Origin: Xanthobacter agilis
GTDB lineage: Bacteria > Pseudomonadota > Alphaproteobacteria > Rhizobiales > Xanthobacteraceae
Length of the DNA: 64,000 nt
Assembly (NCBI RefSeq): GCF_021730435.1
Contig: NZ_JABWGX010000005.1
Span: 62,001-126,000, forward strand
Direction: 5' to 3'
Of this stretch, positions 30,025-39,262 are shown one piece after another. Position 1 is the first letter of the stretch; the number at the start of each line of letters is the position of its first letter. The position numbers were made by a program, and so were the translations under genes. The notes below the pieces were generated by a model. The model did not search any database. It saw only the letters and a list, made by a program, of their open reading frames with translations, and was not told the DNA's origin.

Positions 30025-31626
30025 TCAGGGGGCCGGCGGCGCCGGCATCAGGCCGCGCGCGGTGATCTCCTCGCGGATCAGCTTTTTCGTGATCTTCCCA
30101 TAAGCGGACTTCGGCAGTTCGTTCCAGACGAAGACGTGGCGCGGCAGCTTGTAGCGCGCCACCTTGCCCTTCAGGAAGGCGACGATCTCCGCGCCCAGGA
30201 GGGTTGCGCCCGGTCGCGGCACGCAGACCGCGACCCCCACCTCGCCCCAGGTGGGGTCGGGCATGCCGAGGATGGCCACTTCCGCCACCGCGGGATGCTC
30301 CAGCACCTTTTCCTCGATCTCGCGCGGATACACGTTCGACCCGCCGGAGATGTACATGTCGGAGGCGCGCCCGGTGATGTAGAGGAAACCCTCGTCGTCC
30401 ATGTGGCCGAGGTCGCCGGTGCGGAACCAGCCGTCGCGGAAGGCCTTCAGATTGGCCTCGGGATTGTTGTAATAGCCCGCGAAGACGGCCGGACCACAGA
30501 CGCAGATTTCACCGGTCTCGAAGGCGGCGACCTCGGCCCCGGCCTCGTCCTGGATCTGGATCTCCATGCCGGTGCGGGCGAAGCCGCAGGTGCCGATCTT
30601 CACGCCCGGCCCGTCCTCGGGGTGGTGCAGGGCGGGGGGCAGCACGGTGATGTTGCCCGTCACTTCGCCCAGGCCGAAATACTGCACCAGCACCTTGCCC
30701 AGTTTTCGCAGGGCGAATTTCTGGTCTTCCCGGTACATGGGCGCGCCGGCATAGATGACGTGACGCAGGGACGAATGATCGTAGGCATCCACCGATGGAT
30801 GCTCCACCAGCAGCTTGGTGATGGTGGGCACGGTGAAGACGTTGGTGATGCGCCAGCGCTCCACCAGGCGCCAGGCTTCTTCCGCGTCGAACTTCTCCGC
30901 CGCCAGCAGCACCGTCTTCACCGCCCGCGCCATCTGCACCAATTGGTGCACGCCCGCGCCGTGGGAGAGGGGCGCCACCACCAGGGAGGCGTCGTGCGCG
31001 GTGGTGCCGGGCATCAGGTCCGCAAGGTGGTTGGTGATGACGAACGCCATCTGGCCATGGGTGAGAACCGCTGCCTTGGGCCGCCCGGTGGTGCCGGAGG
31101 TGAAGAAGAACCAGCAGGGATCGTCCCGCTCCACATCCGCGGCCGGAAAGCGCATGCCGAGATGGGCCGCCACCAGCGCGTTGTAATCCGGCCCGAAGGA
31201 CGCGCTTCCGATCTCCACCAGGGTCGTGAGGGTGGGGGCCGCGGCCCGGGCGACGGTCACATGGTCCGGGAAGTCCTTGTGGCAAATCATCGCCTTGGCG
31301 CCCGAGGCGGAGGCCAGATAGGCCACGTCCTCCGGGGTCTGGCGGAAGTTGGTGGGCACCCACACCGCTCCCAGGCGGAAGGCCACGAACATGCTCTCGA
31401 ACATTTCGAGGCAGTTCCTTGATTGCACCAGGATCCGGTCGCCCTTCCCGATGCCGCGGGCGGACAGCGCCGCCGCCATCGCATCCACCCGCGCGTCCAT
31501 CTGCGCAAAGGTCAGCACCTGCTCGCCATGGACGAAGCCGATGGCATCGGGAAAGCGCCGCGCGGCCTGCCGCAGAAATTGCGCCAGGTTCATCACGCGC
31601 CGGCTGACGGGCGGCGTATCGCTCAC
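30025..31626 (-). CDS. Acyl-CoA synthetase (AMP-forming), second copy
   Basis: A 533-residue ANL-family ligase distinct from the PimA-like one. Landmarks are FFFTSGTTGRPKAAVLTHGQ, YFGLGEVTGNIT, TGDLGHMDDEGFLYITGR, the hinge DMYISGGSNVYPREIEE and the catalytic Lys in SAYGKITKKL. The GTG at 31626 overlaps the thiolase stop (GTGA); an ATG at 31593 is an alternative start. Together with the upstream thiolase and TRAP transporter it forms a second acid-uptake and activation operon. The substrate is unknown. Confidence 0.87.
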   Translation of the reverse strand: MSDTPPVSRRVMNLAQFLRQAARRFPDAIGFVHGEQVLTFAQMDARVDAMAAALSARGIGKGDRILVQSRNCLEMFESMFVAFRLGAVWVPTNFRQTPEDVAYLASASGAKAMICHKDFPDHVTVARAAAPTLTTLVEIGSASFGPDYNALVAAHLGMRFPAADVERDDPCWFFFTSGTTGRPKAAVLTHGQMAFVITNHLADLMPGTTAHDASLVVAPLSHGAGVHQLVQMARAVKTVLLAAEKFDAEEAWRLVERWRITNVFTVPTITKLLVEHPSVDAYDHSSLRHVIYAGAPMYREDQKFALRKLGKVLVQYFGLGEVTGNITVLPPALHHPEDGPGVKIGTCGFARTGMEIQIQDEAGAEVAAFETGEICVCGPAVFAGYYNNPEANLKAFRDGWFRTGDLGHMDDEGFLYITGRASDMYISGGSNVYPREIEEKVLEHPAVAEVAILGMPDPTWGEVGVAVCVPRPGATLLGAEIVAFLKGKVARYKLPRHVFVWNELPKSAYGKITKKLIREEITARGLMPAPPAP

Positions 31627-32792
31627 TTCAGCCGCTCGAGGATGGAGACGTAGTTCGCCACCGCCGCGCCGCCCATGTTGAAGATGCCCACGGTCTCGGC
31701 ATCCTTGATCTGCATGTCGCCGGCCTCGCCCAGCACCTGCATGGCGCCGAGCACATGCATGGAGACGCCGGTGGCGCCGATGGGATGGCCCTTGGCCTTC
31801 AATCCGCCGGAGGGGTTCACGGGCAATTTGCCGTCCTTGCGGGTCCAGCCCTCGCGCACCGCCCGATAGCCCTCGCCGGGGGCGGTGAGGCCCATGGCCT
31901 CGTATTCGATCAATTCCGCGATGGTGAAGCAGTCGTGGGTTTCAACCAGGCTCAAATCGTCGAGGGTCATGCCGGCCTCCGCGAGGGCTTTTGCCCAGGC
32001 GCGGCGGGCACCGTCGAAGGCGATGGGGTCGCGACGCGACATGGGCATGATGTCGTTGGCCTGGGCGCGGGCGCGGAACGCCACGGCGCGGGCCATGCCG
32101 CGGGCGGTTTCCGCGTCGGCGATCACGAGGGCGGCGGCGCCATCGGAGACCAGCGAACAGTCGGTGCGGCGCAGCGGCCCGGCGACGCGCGGGTTCTTGT
32201 CGGAGACCGTGTTGCAGAACTCGAACCCGAGGTCCTTGCGGAACTGGGCGAACGGGTTGCCCATGCCGTTGCGGTGGTTCTTGGCGGCAATGTGGGCGAT
32301 CTCCTCGGAGCGGTCGCCGTAGCGCTGGAAGTAGTTCTCCGCGATGCGGCCGAACACGCCGGCGAAGCCGCCTGCGATGTCCGCCTCCTCCTTGCGGTAG
32401 GAGGCGTTGAGCAGGATGTCGCCGACCTCGGCATTGGACTTGGCGGTCATCTTCTCCGCCCCCACCACGAGGGCGATGCGCCCGCGCCCGCTTTCGATGA
32501 AGTCGAGCGCGCCGTTGATGGCGGCCGAGCCGGTGGCGCAGGCGTTCTCGAAGCGCACCGCCGGCACCTGCCCGAGCTCGGGCACCGAGAGCGCCGGCAT
32601 GGCGCCCTGGAAGTCCTGCTTCTGAAAGCCGGCGTTGAACACGCCCACGAAGATGCCGTCCACCTGATCGGGGGTGATGCCGGCATGCTCCAGCGCCGCG
32701 CCGGTGACGCGGGCCATGAGGGCCTCGGTGTCGGGGTCTTCGAGCTTGCCGAAGGGAGAGTGGGCGAAGCCCACGATGGCCGCGCGTGTCAT
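31623..32792 (-). CDS. Thiolase-family acetyl-CoA acetyltransferase
   Basis: A 389-residue thiolase-superfamily protein of the SCP2/lipid-transfer-like branch. The nucleophile is in ENACATGSAAINGA (around residue 87), and the C-terminus has GGLKAKGHPIGATGVS. This branch also includes members acting on branched or unusual 3-oxoacyl-CoAs. Its frame stays open far upstream into the TRAP gene, but the ATG at 32792 matches the family N-terminus (AAIVGFAHSPFGK). It lies 59 bp after the transporter gene and is coupled to the ligase. Confidence 0.87.
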   Translation of the reverse strand: MTRAAIVGFAHSPFGKLEDPDTEALMARVTGAALEHAGITPDQVDGIFVGVFNAGFQKQDFQGAMPALSVPELGQVPAVRFENACATGSAAINGALDFIESGRGRIALVVGAEKMTAKSNAEVGDILLNASYRKEEADIAGGFAGVFGRIAENYFQRYGDRSEEIAHIAAKNHRNGMGNPFAQFRKDLGFEFCNTVSDKNPRVAGPLRRTDCSLVSDGAAALVIADAETARGMARAVAFRARAQANDIMPMSRRDPIAFDGARRAWAKALAEAGMTLDDLSLVETHDCFTIAELIEYEAMGLTAPGEGYRAVREGWTRKDGKLPVNPSGGLKAKGHPIGATGVSMHVLGAMQVLGEAGDMQIKDAETVGIFNMGGAAVANYVSILERLK

Positions 32793-32851
32793 GCTTTTAC
32801 CTTCGCATTGGTGCGCGGCCTCTTGCGTCCGCGCGGGAAACGGCTGGAAAG

Positions 32852-34834
32852 TCAAAGGAAACCGGTGGAGAGCCACGGCACCGCCGCCACGATCACAAGC
32901 CCGGCGAACAGGGCGACGAGATAGGCGAGGATGGGGCGCATGCCCGCCACCGGATCGACGCGGCCGATGGCGCAGGCCGCGTAATAGCCAACCCCGAAGG
33001 GAGGCGCGAACAGGCCGATGCCCATGGCGAGGATCACCACCATGGCATAGTGCACCTCGTGCACGCCCACCGCCCGCGCGATGGGAAACAGCAGCGGCCC
33101 GAACAGCACGATGGCCGGAATGCCTTCCAGGAGCGAGCCGAGCACGATGAAGGCCACCACCGACACCGCCATGAAGGTGAAGGCGCCGCCGGGCAGGTGG
33201 GTCATGGTTTCGGCCAGGCTCCGCGAGAAACCGGACTGGGTGAGGCCCCAGGCCATGGCGGTGGCGGTGCCGATGATGAGCAGGATGGCGCCGGACAGGC
33301 TCGCGGTGTCCACCAGCATGGGCTTCAGCCGCCGCCAGTCGAAGCGGCGATAGAAGAGAAGCCCCACCAGGGCGGAATAGGCGATGCCGATGGTGGAGAC
33401 CTCGGTGGCGGTGGCCACCCCCTCGATCACCGCCGCGCGGATCACGAACGGCAAGGCGATCGCCGGCAGCGAGATGAGGAAGGCGCGGCCGATTTCGCCC
33501 CATGAGGCCCGCGCCGCGTGGGAGAGGTCTTCGTGGCGATAGCGCCGCCACACCACGAAGCACAGGGCCGCGCCCAGCACCACGGCGGGCAGCAGGCCGC
33601 CGGCGAACAGAGCGGCGATGGACACGCCGGTGACAGAGCCGATGGTGATGAGCACGATGGAGGGCGGGATGGTCTCCGTCTGCGCGCCGGTGGCGGAGAG
33701 CAGGGCCACGAGATCCCCCTCCTTGGCCCCGCGCGCCTTCATCTCGGGAAACAGCACGGGCGCCACCGCCGCCATGTCGGCGGCCTTGGCGCCGGAGATG
33801 CCGGAGACGAGGTACATGGCGCCCAGCAGCACATAATGCAGGCCGCCGCGCACATGGCCGAGCAGGCTGGCGAGGAACGCCACCATGGCCTTCGCCATGC
33901 CGGTCATCTCGATGAGCTGGCCGAGGAACACGAACAGCGGCACCGCCAGCAGGATCAGATGGCTCATGCCCTCGTCGAGACGGCCAACCATGGTGAGCAT
34001 GGGGGTTCGGGTGGTGAGCGCCAGATAGCCGAAGGTGGCGAGCCCGAAGGCGAAGGCGATGGGCACCCCCGCAAGTACGCAGAAGGCCACCACGCCCACG
34101 AAGAAGATGACGAGATTGTAGTTGCCGAGCCCCTTCAGCGCCGGCCCCAGCAGCCAGAAGCCGGCGATGATGAGCCCGGCCACCGCCAGCGCCTTGAGCA
34201 CCAGCAGCGGGCGGCCGATCTGGACGAGCTTCAGCACCGCGAACGCCGCCATGAGGCTGAGGCCGGTGAACAAGGCGGCGGCCCGCCAGGCGTTCTGGAG
34301 GTCCAGCGCCGGGGTGCGGATGAAGGCTTCCTCCTGCGCGTAGTCCAGCGCGTGGGGCAGCAGCAGGGTGCAGAAGGCAAGGCCCGCCACCACCGCGCTC
34401 ACCTCCAGGAACGCCCGCGCTTCGGGGCCCACCATGCCGGCGACGACATTCATGCGCATGTGTTCGCCGCGGCGGAAGGCCACCGCCGCCCCCAGCATGG
34501 CCAGCCACAGGAACAGGATGGAGGCGAGTTCGTCCGACCAGATGAGGGGGGCGTGGAAGACGTAGCGCGACATGACCCCGGCGAACAGGATCACGATCTC
34601 CGCCGCCACCAGCAGCGCGGCGGGGATCTCCACCACCGCCGCCAGCACCCCCTCGACCGCCTTGGCGCTCCGGGTGAGGGCGTTGGGCGGGCCGGAGAAA
34701 ACCGCGCCACGGGGGCCGTGCGGGTCGTGCGCGGCCGCCGAACCCGCCGAGGGGCTTCCTTCCGTACCGTCCCGCGTGCCGTCCATGGCGAGCGCGGGCG
34801 CAATCCGGCCGTCGCGACGGTCAAATCCCTGCAT
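32852..34834 (-). CDS. TRAP transporter, fused DctQ-DctM membrane subunits
   Basis: A 660-residue protein joining a small DctQ-like domain (about four helices, residues 50-180; SRYVFHAPLIWSDELASILF is typical) to a large DctM-like domain (about twelve helices, residues 215-655, with SGISGAKAADMAAVAPVL and GLFAPPFGVGYYAACAIG). Such fused proteins carry out Na+-driven uptake of acids in the inner membrane and need a periplasmic DctP/TAXI binding protein. No such gene is present on either side. The ATG at 34834 has a GGGAGGAAAC site. The first 45 residues are hydrophilic, which is unusual but in frame. Confidence 0.88.
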   Translation of the reverse strand: MQGFDRRDGRIAPALAMDGTRDGTEGSPSAGSAAAHDPHGPRGAVFSGPPNALTRSAKAVEGVLAAVVEIPAALLVAAEIVILFAGVMSRYVFHAPLIWSDELASILFLWLAMLGAAVAFRRGEHMRMNVVAGMVGPEARAFLEVSAVVAGLAFCTLLLPHALDYAQEEAFIRTPALDLQNAWRAAALFTGLSLMAAFAVLKLVQIGRPLLVLKALAVAGLIIAGFWLLGPALKGLGNYNLVIFFVGVVAFCVLAGVPIAFAFGLATFGYLALTTRTPMLTMVGRLDEGMSHLILLAVPLFVFLGQLIEMTGMAKAMVAFLASLLGHVRGGLHYVLLGAMYLVSGISGAKAADMAAVAPVLFPEMKARGAKEGDLVALLSATGAQTETIPPSIVLITIGSVTGVSIAALFAGGLLPAVVLGAALCFVVWRRYRHEDLSHAARASWGEIGRAFLISLPAIALPFVIRAAVIEGVATATEVSTIGIAYSALVGLLFYRRFDWRRLKPMLVDTASLSGAILLIIGTATAMAWGLTQSGFSRSLAETMTHLPGGAFTFMAVSVVAFIVLGSLLEGIPAIVLFGPLLFPIARAVGVHEVHYAMVVILAMGIGLFAPPFGVGYYAACAIGRVDPVAGMRPILAYLVALFAGLVIVAAVPWLSTGFL

Positions 34835-35008
34835 ACAGTGTTTCCTCCCGGCACCGTCTTGAACGCGGTGCTGTCGGGTCCATGGCAAAGAACCCGTTTA
34901 TTGGCCGCCATGCTGGCCGAGCGGGCGAGGGATTGCAACGCCTTTTGCCCGCCCCGTCCGGCAGGCGGGGGGCTGCGCAGGGGGGCGTGGTGCGCCGGAT
35001 GGAGCCGC

Positions 35009-35566
35009 TCAGGCGCTGGCGCCGGCCTTCTGGCGACGCACGAAATCGTGGAAGGCGGCGAGCTGGCCCTCGATGAAGCTCTGGGTACTCTGGTCGGTCA
35101 GGGCGCCGTCGGTCACCTTGGTGTGCACCTGGGCGACCATCACCTCCGGCACATTCAGCACCGGCATGTCGAGGCACACCAGAACCTGGCGCAGGTGATA
35201 TTGCGCGCGGGCACCGCCGAAGCCGCCCATGGAGGCGGACTGGAGGAGGGTGGGCTTGCCCTTCAGCGGCTTCTCCTTCAGCCGCGACAGCCAGTCGATG
35301 GCGTTCTTGAGGCCGCCGGGGATCGAGTAATTATACTCGGGCGTGACGATGACCAGGGCATCGGCCGCCGCCACGGCCTGCGACAGGGCGGTCACGGCCT
35401 CGGGAATGCCGGCGGCCTCGATGTCCCCGTCATAGATGGGCAGGAGGGCGATGGACGGCAGGATCTCGACGGTGACGCCTTCCGGCGCGAGACCCGGCAG
35501 CGCGCGGGCGATGGCGGCGTTGAAGGAGCCCTTGCGGACGCTGCCCACCAGAACGACCCATTTCAT
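35009..35566 (-). CDS. NADPH-dependent FMN reductase family protein
   Basis: A 185-residue flavodoxin-fold protein: VVLVGSVRKGSFNAAIAR at the phosphate-binding loop and VIVTPEYNYSIPGGLKNAID, the hallmark of the NADPH:FMN reductase/chromate reductase/quinone reductase family. It likely reduces quinones, flavins or ferric chelates using NAD(P)H. It follows the iron-uptake genes on the same strand, 109 bp after DUF1513, so a ferric reductase role is tempting, though many relatives serve quinone detoxification. Confidence 0.87.
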   Translation of the reverse strand: MKWVVLVGSVRKGSFNAAIARALPGLAPEGVTVEILPSIALLPIYDGDIEAAGIPEAVTALSQAVAAADALVIVTPEYNYSIPGGLKNAIDWLSRLKEKPLKGKPTLLQSASMGGFGGARAQYHLRQVLVCLDMPVLNVPEVMVAQVHTKVTDGALTDQSTQSFIEGQLAAFHDFVRRQKAGASA

Positions 35567-35574
35567 GGCGCGAC

Positions 35575-35619
35575 CTCATGTTCCACACGCCGGCCGGTCG
35601 CCGGCATCGGCAACATGAG
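35575..35619. promoter_or_regulatory. Inverted repeat upstream of the FMN reductase
   Basis: CTCATGTT (35575-35582) and AACATGAG (35612-35619) form a perfect 8-bp inverted repeat around a GC-rich core, 8 bp upstream of the reductase start codon. It could be an operator or leader hairpin. Confidence 0.4.
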
Positions 35620-35675
35620 CACAATCGCGCATTGGTTCATACCCCCGAGCCCATCGTGCCCGGGGCAGGGGTGCG

Positions 35676-36791
35676 TCAGCCGATGCGCACCATATGGTTG
35701 TCGAAGCGGGGGCCACCGGTGTGCCGCGCCACGATGGCGACGCCGGCGTCGCTCACCGCGATGCGCACCACCTCGCCATAGCCGCTGGCGGCGATGAAGG
35801 CGCCGGCCTCATAGGTCATGGCGAGGCTGCATCCGTCGGTGAGGGGGACCGCGCCGAGATACCGTCCATCGGCCTGCCAGACGGACACCCGCCCACCGCG
35901 CGGCGAGGCGCAGGCGACGAACCGGCCGGAGGCGTCATAGGCCACCGAGCCCACATAGCCGCGCAGCTCCCGCCAGGCATTGTCGGGCGCCTCGAACGGG
36001 GTGACGGCGCCGTCGGCCGCGATGCGGAACAACAGCGGGCGGGCAACACCGTCGTTGAGCAGCTCCTGCGCGGCCACCACCGTGCCGCCCCGGCCGTCGC
36101 GCGCCAGATGGCGGAGCGACAGGCTGGACAGGTCGGCGGAGAGCCGCCCCTCGCCCCGTTGCGCGCCCGACAGGGGGTCGATGAGGGCAATGGTGGAGCC
36201 GGTGATGTCGGCGTCGCGGGCCTCGGGCGTATTGGGCTCGATACCGCCGTTGGCGACCACCAGGGCATTGCCGGAGCGCATGAGATCATGCGGGCCGTCG
36301 CCATATGTCGGCCACTCGTCGCGAATGGCGAACCCGGCCGCCACCTCGCGCCGCGCCAGCATGCCCCGGCCCATGGTGCGCCGGCCATCGCCATCCTGCG
36401 CGTGTTCGATTTCCGCGGTGAGGAAGAAGCGCCCGTCCGGCGTGAAGCGGCCATGGCCCGAAAACACGCGGCCGGCTCCGGGCTCGAAGGTGGCGATGCT
36501 GCCGCCCCCATCGTGGCGGAACGCCACGGCGCGCTTGCCCGGCCGGCGACCGACCGCCACCGCCAGCGGCGCCGTGGGGCTTGCCTCGATCCCGTGGAGC
36601 CGCGCCGCGGACGGGGCGTCCACCTCGGCCTCGCCTGCGGCATCCACCGACACCGCGGCAAAGCCCTCGCCCATGCCGGCGGTGGACAGCCACCCCGCGC
36701 CGGGGGCCGCTTCGGCGGCGCGGAGACCGGAGAAGGCTGGAACCGCCAGCAGGGCGCCGGCGGCGAAGGCGCGTCGGGAGAGGGCGGTCAT
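35676..36791 (-). CDS. DUF1513 Tat-exported beta-propeller-like protein of the iron locus
   Basis: A 371-residue protein with a twin-arginine signal (LSRRAFAAGALLAVPAF) and a DUF1513 body containing propeller-like repeats such as GHGRFTPDGRFFLTAE and VGSVAYDASGRFVACAS. DUF1513 genes characteristically sit with imelysins and DUF1111 di-haem proteins, as here, and are presumed periplasmic iron-uptake accessories with unknown chemistry. The ATG at 36791 starts the Tat signal. It is 76 bp downstream of the second imelysin. Confidence 0.82.
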   Translation of the reverse strand: MTALSRRAFAAGALLAVPAFSGLRAAEAAPGAGWLSTAGMGEGFAAVSVDAAGEAEVDAPSAARLHGIEASPTAPLAVAVGRRPGKRAVAFRHDGGGSIATFEPGAGRVFSGHGRFTPDGRFFLTAEIEHAQDGDGRRTMGRGMLARREVAAGFAIRDEWPTYGDGPHDLMRSGNALVVANGGIEPNTPEARDADITGSTIALIDPLSGAQRGEGRLSADLSSLSLRHLARDGRGGTVVAAQELLNDGVARPLLFRIAADGAVTPFEAPDNAWRELRGYVGSVAYDASGRFVACASPRGGRVSVWQADGRYLGAVPLTDGCSLAMTYEAGAFIAASGYGEVVRIAVSDAGVAIVARHTGGPRFDNHMVRIG

Positions 36792-36867
36792 GGGCGCGTG
36801 TCCGGCCGCCGAGATGCCAGGGCATCTCGGCACGGGAGGGAAAGCGGGAGGTCGGTCATGGTGCGCC

Positions 36868-37971
36868 TCAATCCCCGTCGAGGGCGTTGAAGCCCAGGGA
36901 GATGCCGAAATAGGAGGCGATCGGGCGGTAGACCACGATCTGCGCCGCCTTGAAGGCCTTGATGGCGGTTTGCAAGGCCGCCGCTCCGCTTGCCGTTTGC
37001 GCGGCGGCGCCGAGGTCGGCCGGCAGCTTGTCGGCGGCGGCATCGGCCTCGGTGGCGGCGCGGTTCACCACCCATTGCGGGCGGCTCGGCAATTGGGCGG
37101 AGATGGCGCGCAGCAGGGCGTCGGCGCTCTTCACCATGTTCACCGCCACCCGGCCCGAACGGCCCGAGCGCCAGTTGTCGGCCGAAAGGGGCTTGGCCTC
37201 GCTGGGGCCGGCGCCGAGCACGGGCAGGATCTTGGTGTCTGTCACCCGCTGGAAGGCCCCGGACAGGTCGGTGAGGATCATGCCCGGCACAGCGGCGGCA
37301 TCGGGAAACAGGGCCGGGTCGCCCTTGCCGGTCGCCAGACCCCCCAGAAGGCCGCCGCCGCGGTCGCCCCACTGGCCCCGCACATCGTGGGCGATGGTGG
37401 CGAGATTGGTGGCGATGGCCACCCCGAAAGCGCAGCGCCGCGCCGCTTCCGGCCCCGAGACCAGGGCGTCCGCCGCGCCCTGTTCGTACAAAAGCCGCTC
37501 CAGGGCGGGCAGGCCCTGCACGGCGGCACTGGCCTGGGGAAATCGCTCCGGGGTGAGACGGGCCGGGTCGGTGTCGGAAATCATCTCCGCCATGCCGCGC
37601 GCGATGCCGTTGCGCCGATCGGGAAAGAAGTTGAAGCGGTCGGCCTGCAGATTTTGGCTGATCGGCCCGAAGGTGATGAATTCCACGGCGTTCCAGGCGT
37701 CGGCGGCCTTGCCGTAGGCGTCCTTGAGGGTCGGCACGCCGGTGGCGTCCGGCTTGGCGCAGAAGCTGGTCCAGGTGGACTTTTGCGCATCGGCGGCGCT
37801 GGTGAGCGCGTCGTAACGCGGCAGCAGCCAGCTCTCGATGACGCTTGCCGCGTCGAAGGTGGGGTTGGCGGCATGGGCGGCCGGCGACAGCGTGAACGCG
37901 GCGGCGCAGGCGAGGCCGGCGAGGGCCTTGCGCGCCGTGGCGAGGGCTGGGCGGGCAATGTTCTCAAGCAT
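36868..37971 (-). CDS. Imelysin-family (M75-like) periplasmic protein, motif-less paralogue
   Basis: A 367-residue exported protein with a signal peptide (to about residue 34, SPAAHAAN) and an imelysin-like helical fold; AWNAVEFITFGPISQNLQA and GLPALERLLYEQGA are typical. Unlike the first imelysin in this cluster it does not show the GxHxxE iron-binding motif, placing it in the subfamily lacking that site. It lies 20 bp after the DUF1111 gene and before DUF1513, the usual order. It probably acts with its partner in binding or delivering iron in the periplasm. Confidence 0.82.
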   Translation of the reverse strand: MLENIARPALATARKALAGLACAAAFTLSPAAHAANPTFDAASVIESWLLPRYDALTSAADAQKSTWTSFCAKPDATGVPTLKDAYGKAADAWNAVEFITFGPISQNLQADRFNFFPDRRNGIARGMAEMISDTDPARLTPERFPQASAAVQGLPALERLLYEQGAADALVSGPEAARRCAFGVAIATNLATIAHDVRGQWGDRGGGLLGGLATGKGDPALFPDAAAVPGMILTDLSGAFQRVTDTKILPVLGAGPSEAKPLSADNWRSGRSGRVAVNMVKSADALLRAISAQLPSRPQWVVNRAATEADAAADKLPADLGAAAQTASGAAALQTAIKAFKAAQIVVYRPIASYFGISLGFNALDGD

Positions 37972-37990
37972 CCGGTGCGACTTCCAGAAC

Positions 37991-39262
37991 CTAGAGGGAC
38001 GACACAAAGGCAATCAACGCGGTGCGGTCATGGTCGGACAAGGCGCGGAACCGGGCCGCCGCCGGGGCGGCTTCTCCGCCATGCCAGCCGACCGCTTCCA
38101 ACACCGAACGCGCGCGCCCGTCGTGGAGAAGACCGGTATCACGGGCAATGGCCGCGGAGACACCCGCCAAAGGCGCGGTGCGCCAGTCGGACGCGCCCGC
38201 TCCGGGCTCCGGCATGGTGTCACCCAGGTCGGGACCCATGTCATGCAGCAGCAGGTCGGAATAAATCCGGGCCTTGCCGCCGTCGGCGGTGGGCAGTTCC
38301 GGCCGGTGGCAGGTGGCGCAGCCGACGGAGGCGAACAGCCGCGCGCCGCCGGCATTGGCCAGGGTGCCGGCGGACGGCGTGGGCAGGGACGCCACATAGG
38401 CCACCACCCGATCAAGCACCGCATCGCCGATTTCGAGGCCGGCAACGCCATCGGGACCGGCCGGGCGGGCGCCATGGGGCGCGGCGCGGCAGGCGGCCTG
38501 CGCCGCCGTGCAATCGCCCCAGGGCTCGGGGTGGAGCGGGTTCGACAGGCCAAGGTCGAGGAAAAAGGCTTCCGCGCTCTGGCTCTCGATGGTGGGGTGG
38601 TTCGCCTTCCAGCCGAAGCGGCCGATGCGCACGCTGCCGTCCTTTTGCGGAATGCGCCGGGCATGGCCCGAAACGCCGTCGGCGCCGGCGGCCTGTTCCG
38701 TCTCGAGGGCGAGCAGGGTCGCGTCGGTCACCGCGGCCATGGCGCCGCGCCCGTGCAGGTCCGGCGCGACGCGCAGGGACAGCCCGCTCTTGGCGTCGAG
38801 GGGGCCATAGGCGAGGGCGTCGAGGCGCGGCTTGCGCGCGCGGCGTCCATCGGGCAGGGCGGCATCATCCACGGCGATGATGCCCTCGGCGGTGAGGCCG
38901 GGGACCGCATCGATCTGGAGGCGGCGACCGTAGACCGGGTCGGCGGCCCCGTCCGGCTGGCCGATCATCAGCACCATGCCGCGCCCGTCCACCTGGCCGG
39001 TGGCGTCAAAGGCGGCGGCGGCGCGGCCGCTGCCGGGGTGGCAGGAGGCGCAGGAGCGGGCATCGAACAGGGGGCCGAGCCCGTCGTCGGCCTCGGTCGT
39101 GGTGGGAGCCGGCGTCCAGGGCCGCTTGAACAGCGCCTTACCGATCTGCATGTCGAGATTGTCGAGCGCCAATGCGGGCGTGGCAAGGAGCGTCACCGCG
39201 CAGGCGAGGAGGGTGGCGACGCGCAGCGCGCGCGGCGACCGATGCGGCCGGCGCGGCGCCAT
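37991..39262 (-). CDS. DUF1111 di-haem cytochrome c (putative oxidoreductase)
   Basis: A 423-residue protein with a signal peptide (TLLATPALA) and two c-type haem motifs, SCASCHPGS near residue 70 and GCATCHRPE in the C-terminal third, as expected for the DUF1111 di-haem oxidoreductase family, distant relatives of cytochrome c peroxidases. It would work in the periplasm and needs the Ccm system. The start overlaps the stop of the multicopper oxidase (TGATG). In this cluster it may exchange electrons with iron during uptake; the reaction is unproven. Confidence 0.88.
   Translation of the reverse strand: MAPRRPHRSPRALRVATLLACAVTLLATPALALDNLDMQIGKALFKRPWTPAPTTTEADDGLGPLFDARSCASCHPGSGRAAAAFDATGQVDGRGMVLMIGQPDGAADPVYGRRLQIDAVPGLTAEGIIAVDDAALPDGRRARKPRLDALAYGPLDAKSGLSLRVAPDLHGRGAMAAVTDATLLALETEQAAGADGVSGHARRIPQKDGSVRIGRFGWKANHPTIESQSAEAFFLDLGLSNPLHPEPWGDCTAAQAACRAAPHGARPAGPDGVAGLEIGDAVLDRVVAYVASLPTPSAGTLANAGGARLFASVGCATCHRPELPTADGGKARIYSDLLLHDMGPDLGDTMPEPGAGASDWRTAPLAGVSAAIARDTGLLHDGRARSVLEAVGWHGGEAAPAAARFRALSDHDRTALIAFVSSL

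Noticed and set aside
31623-34508. Apparent 961-residue fusion of thiolase with an upstream extension
   Set aside because: The upstream 570 codons are a shadow of the TRAP transporter gene in another frame; the thiolase starts at the ATG at 32792.
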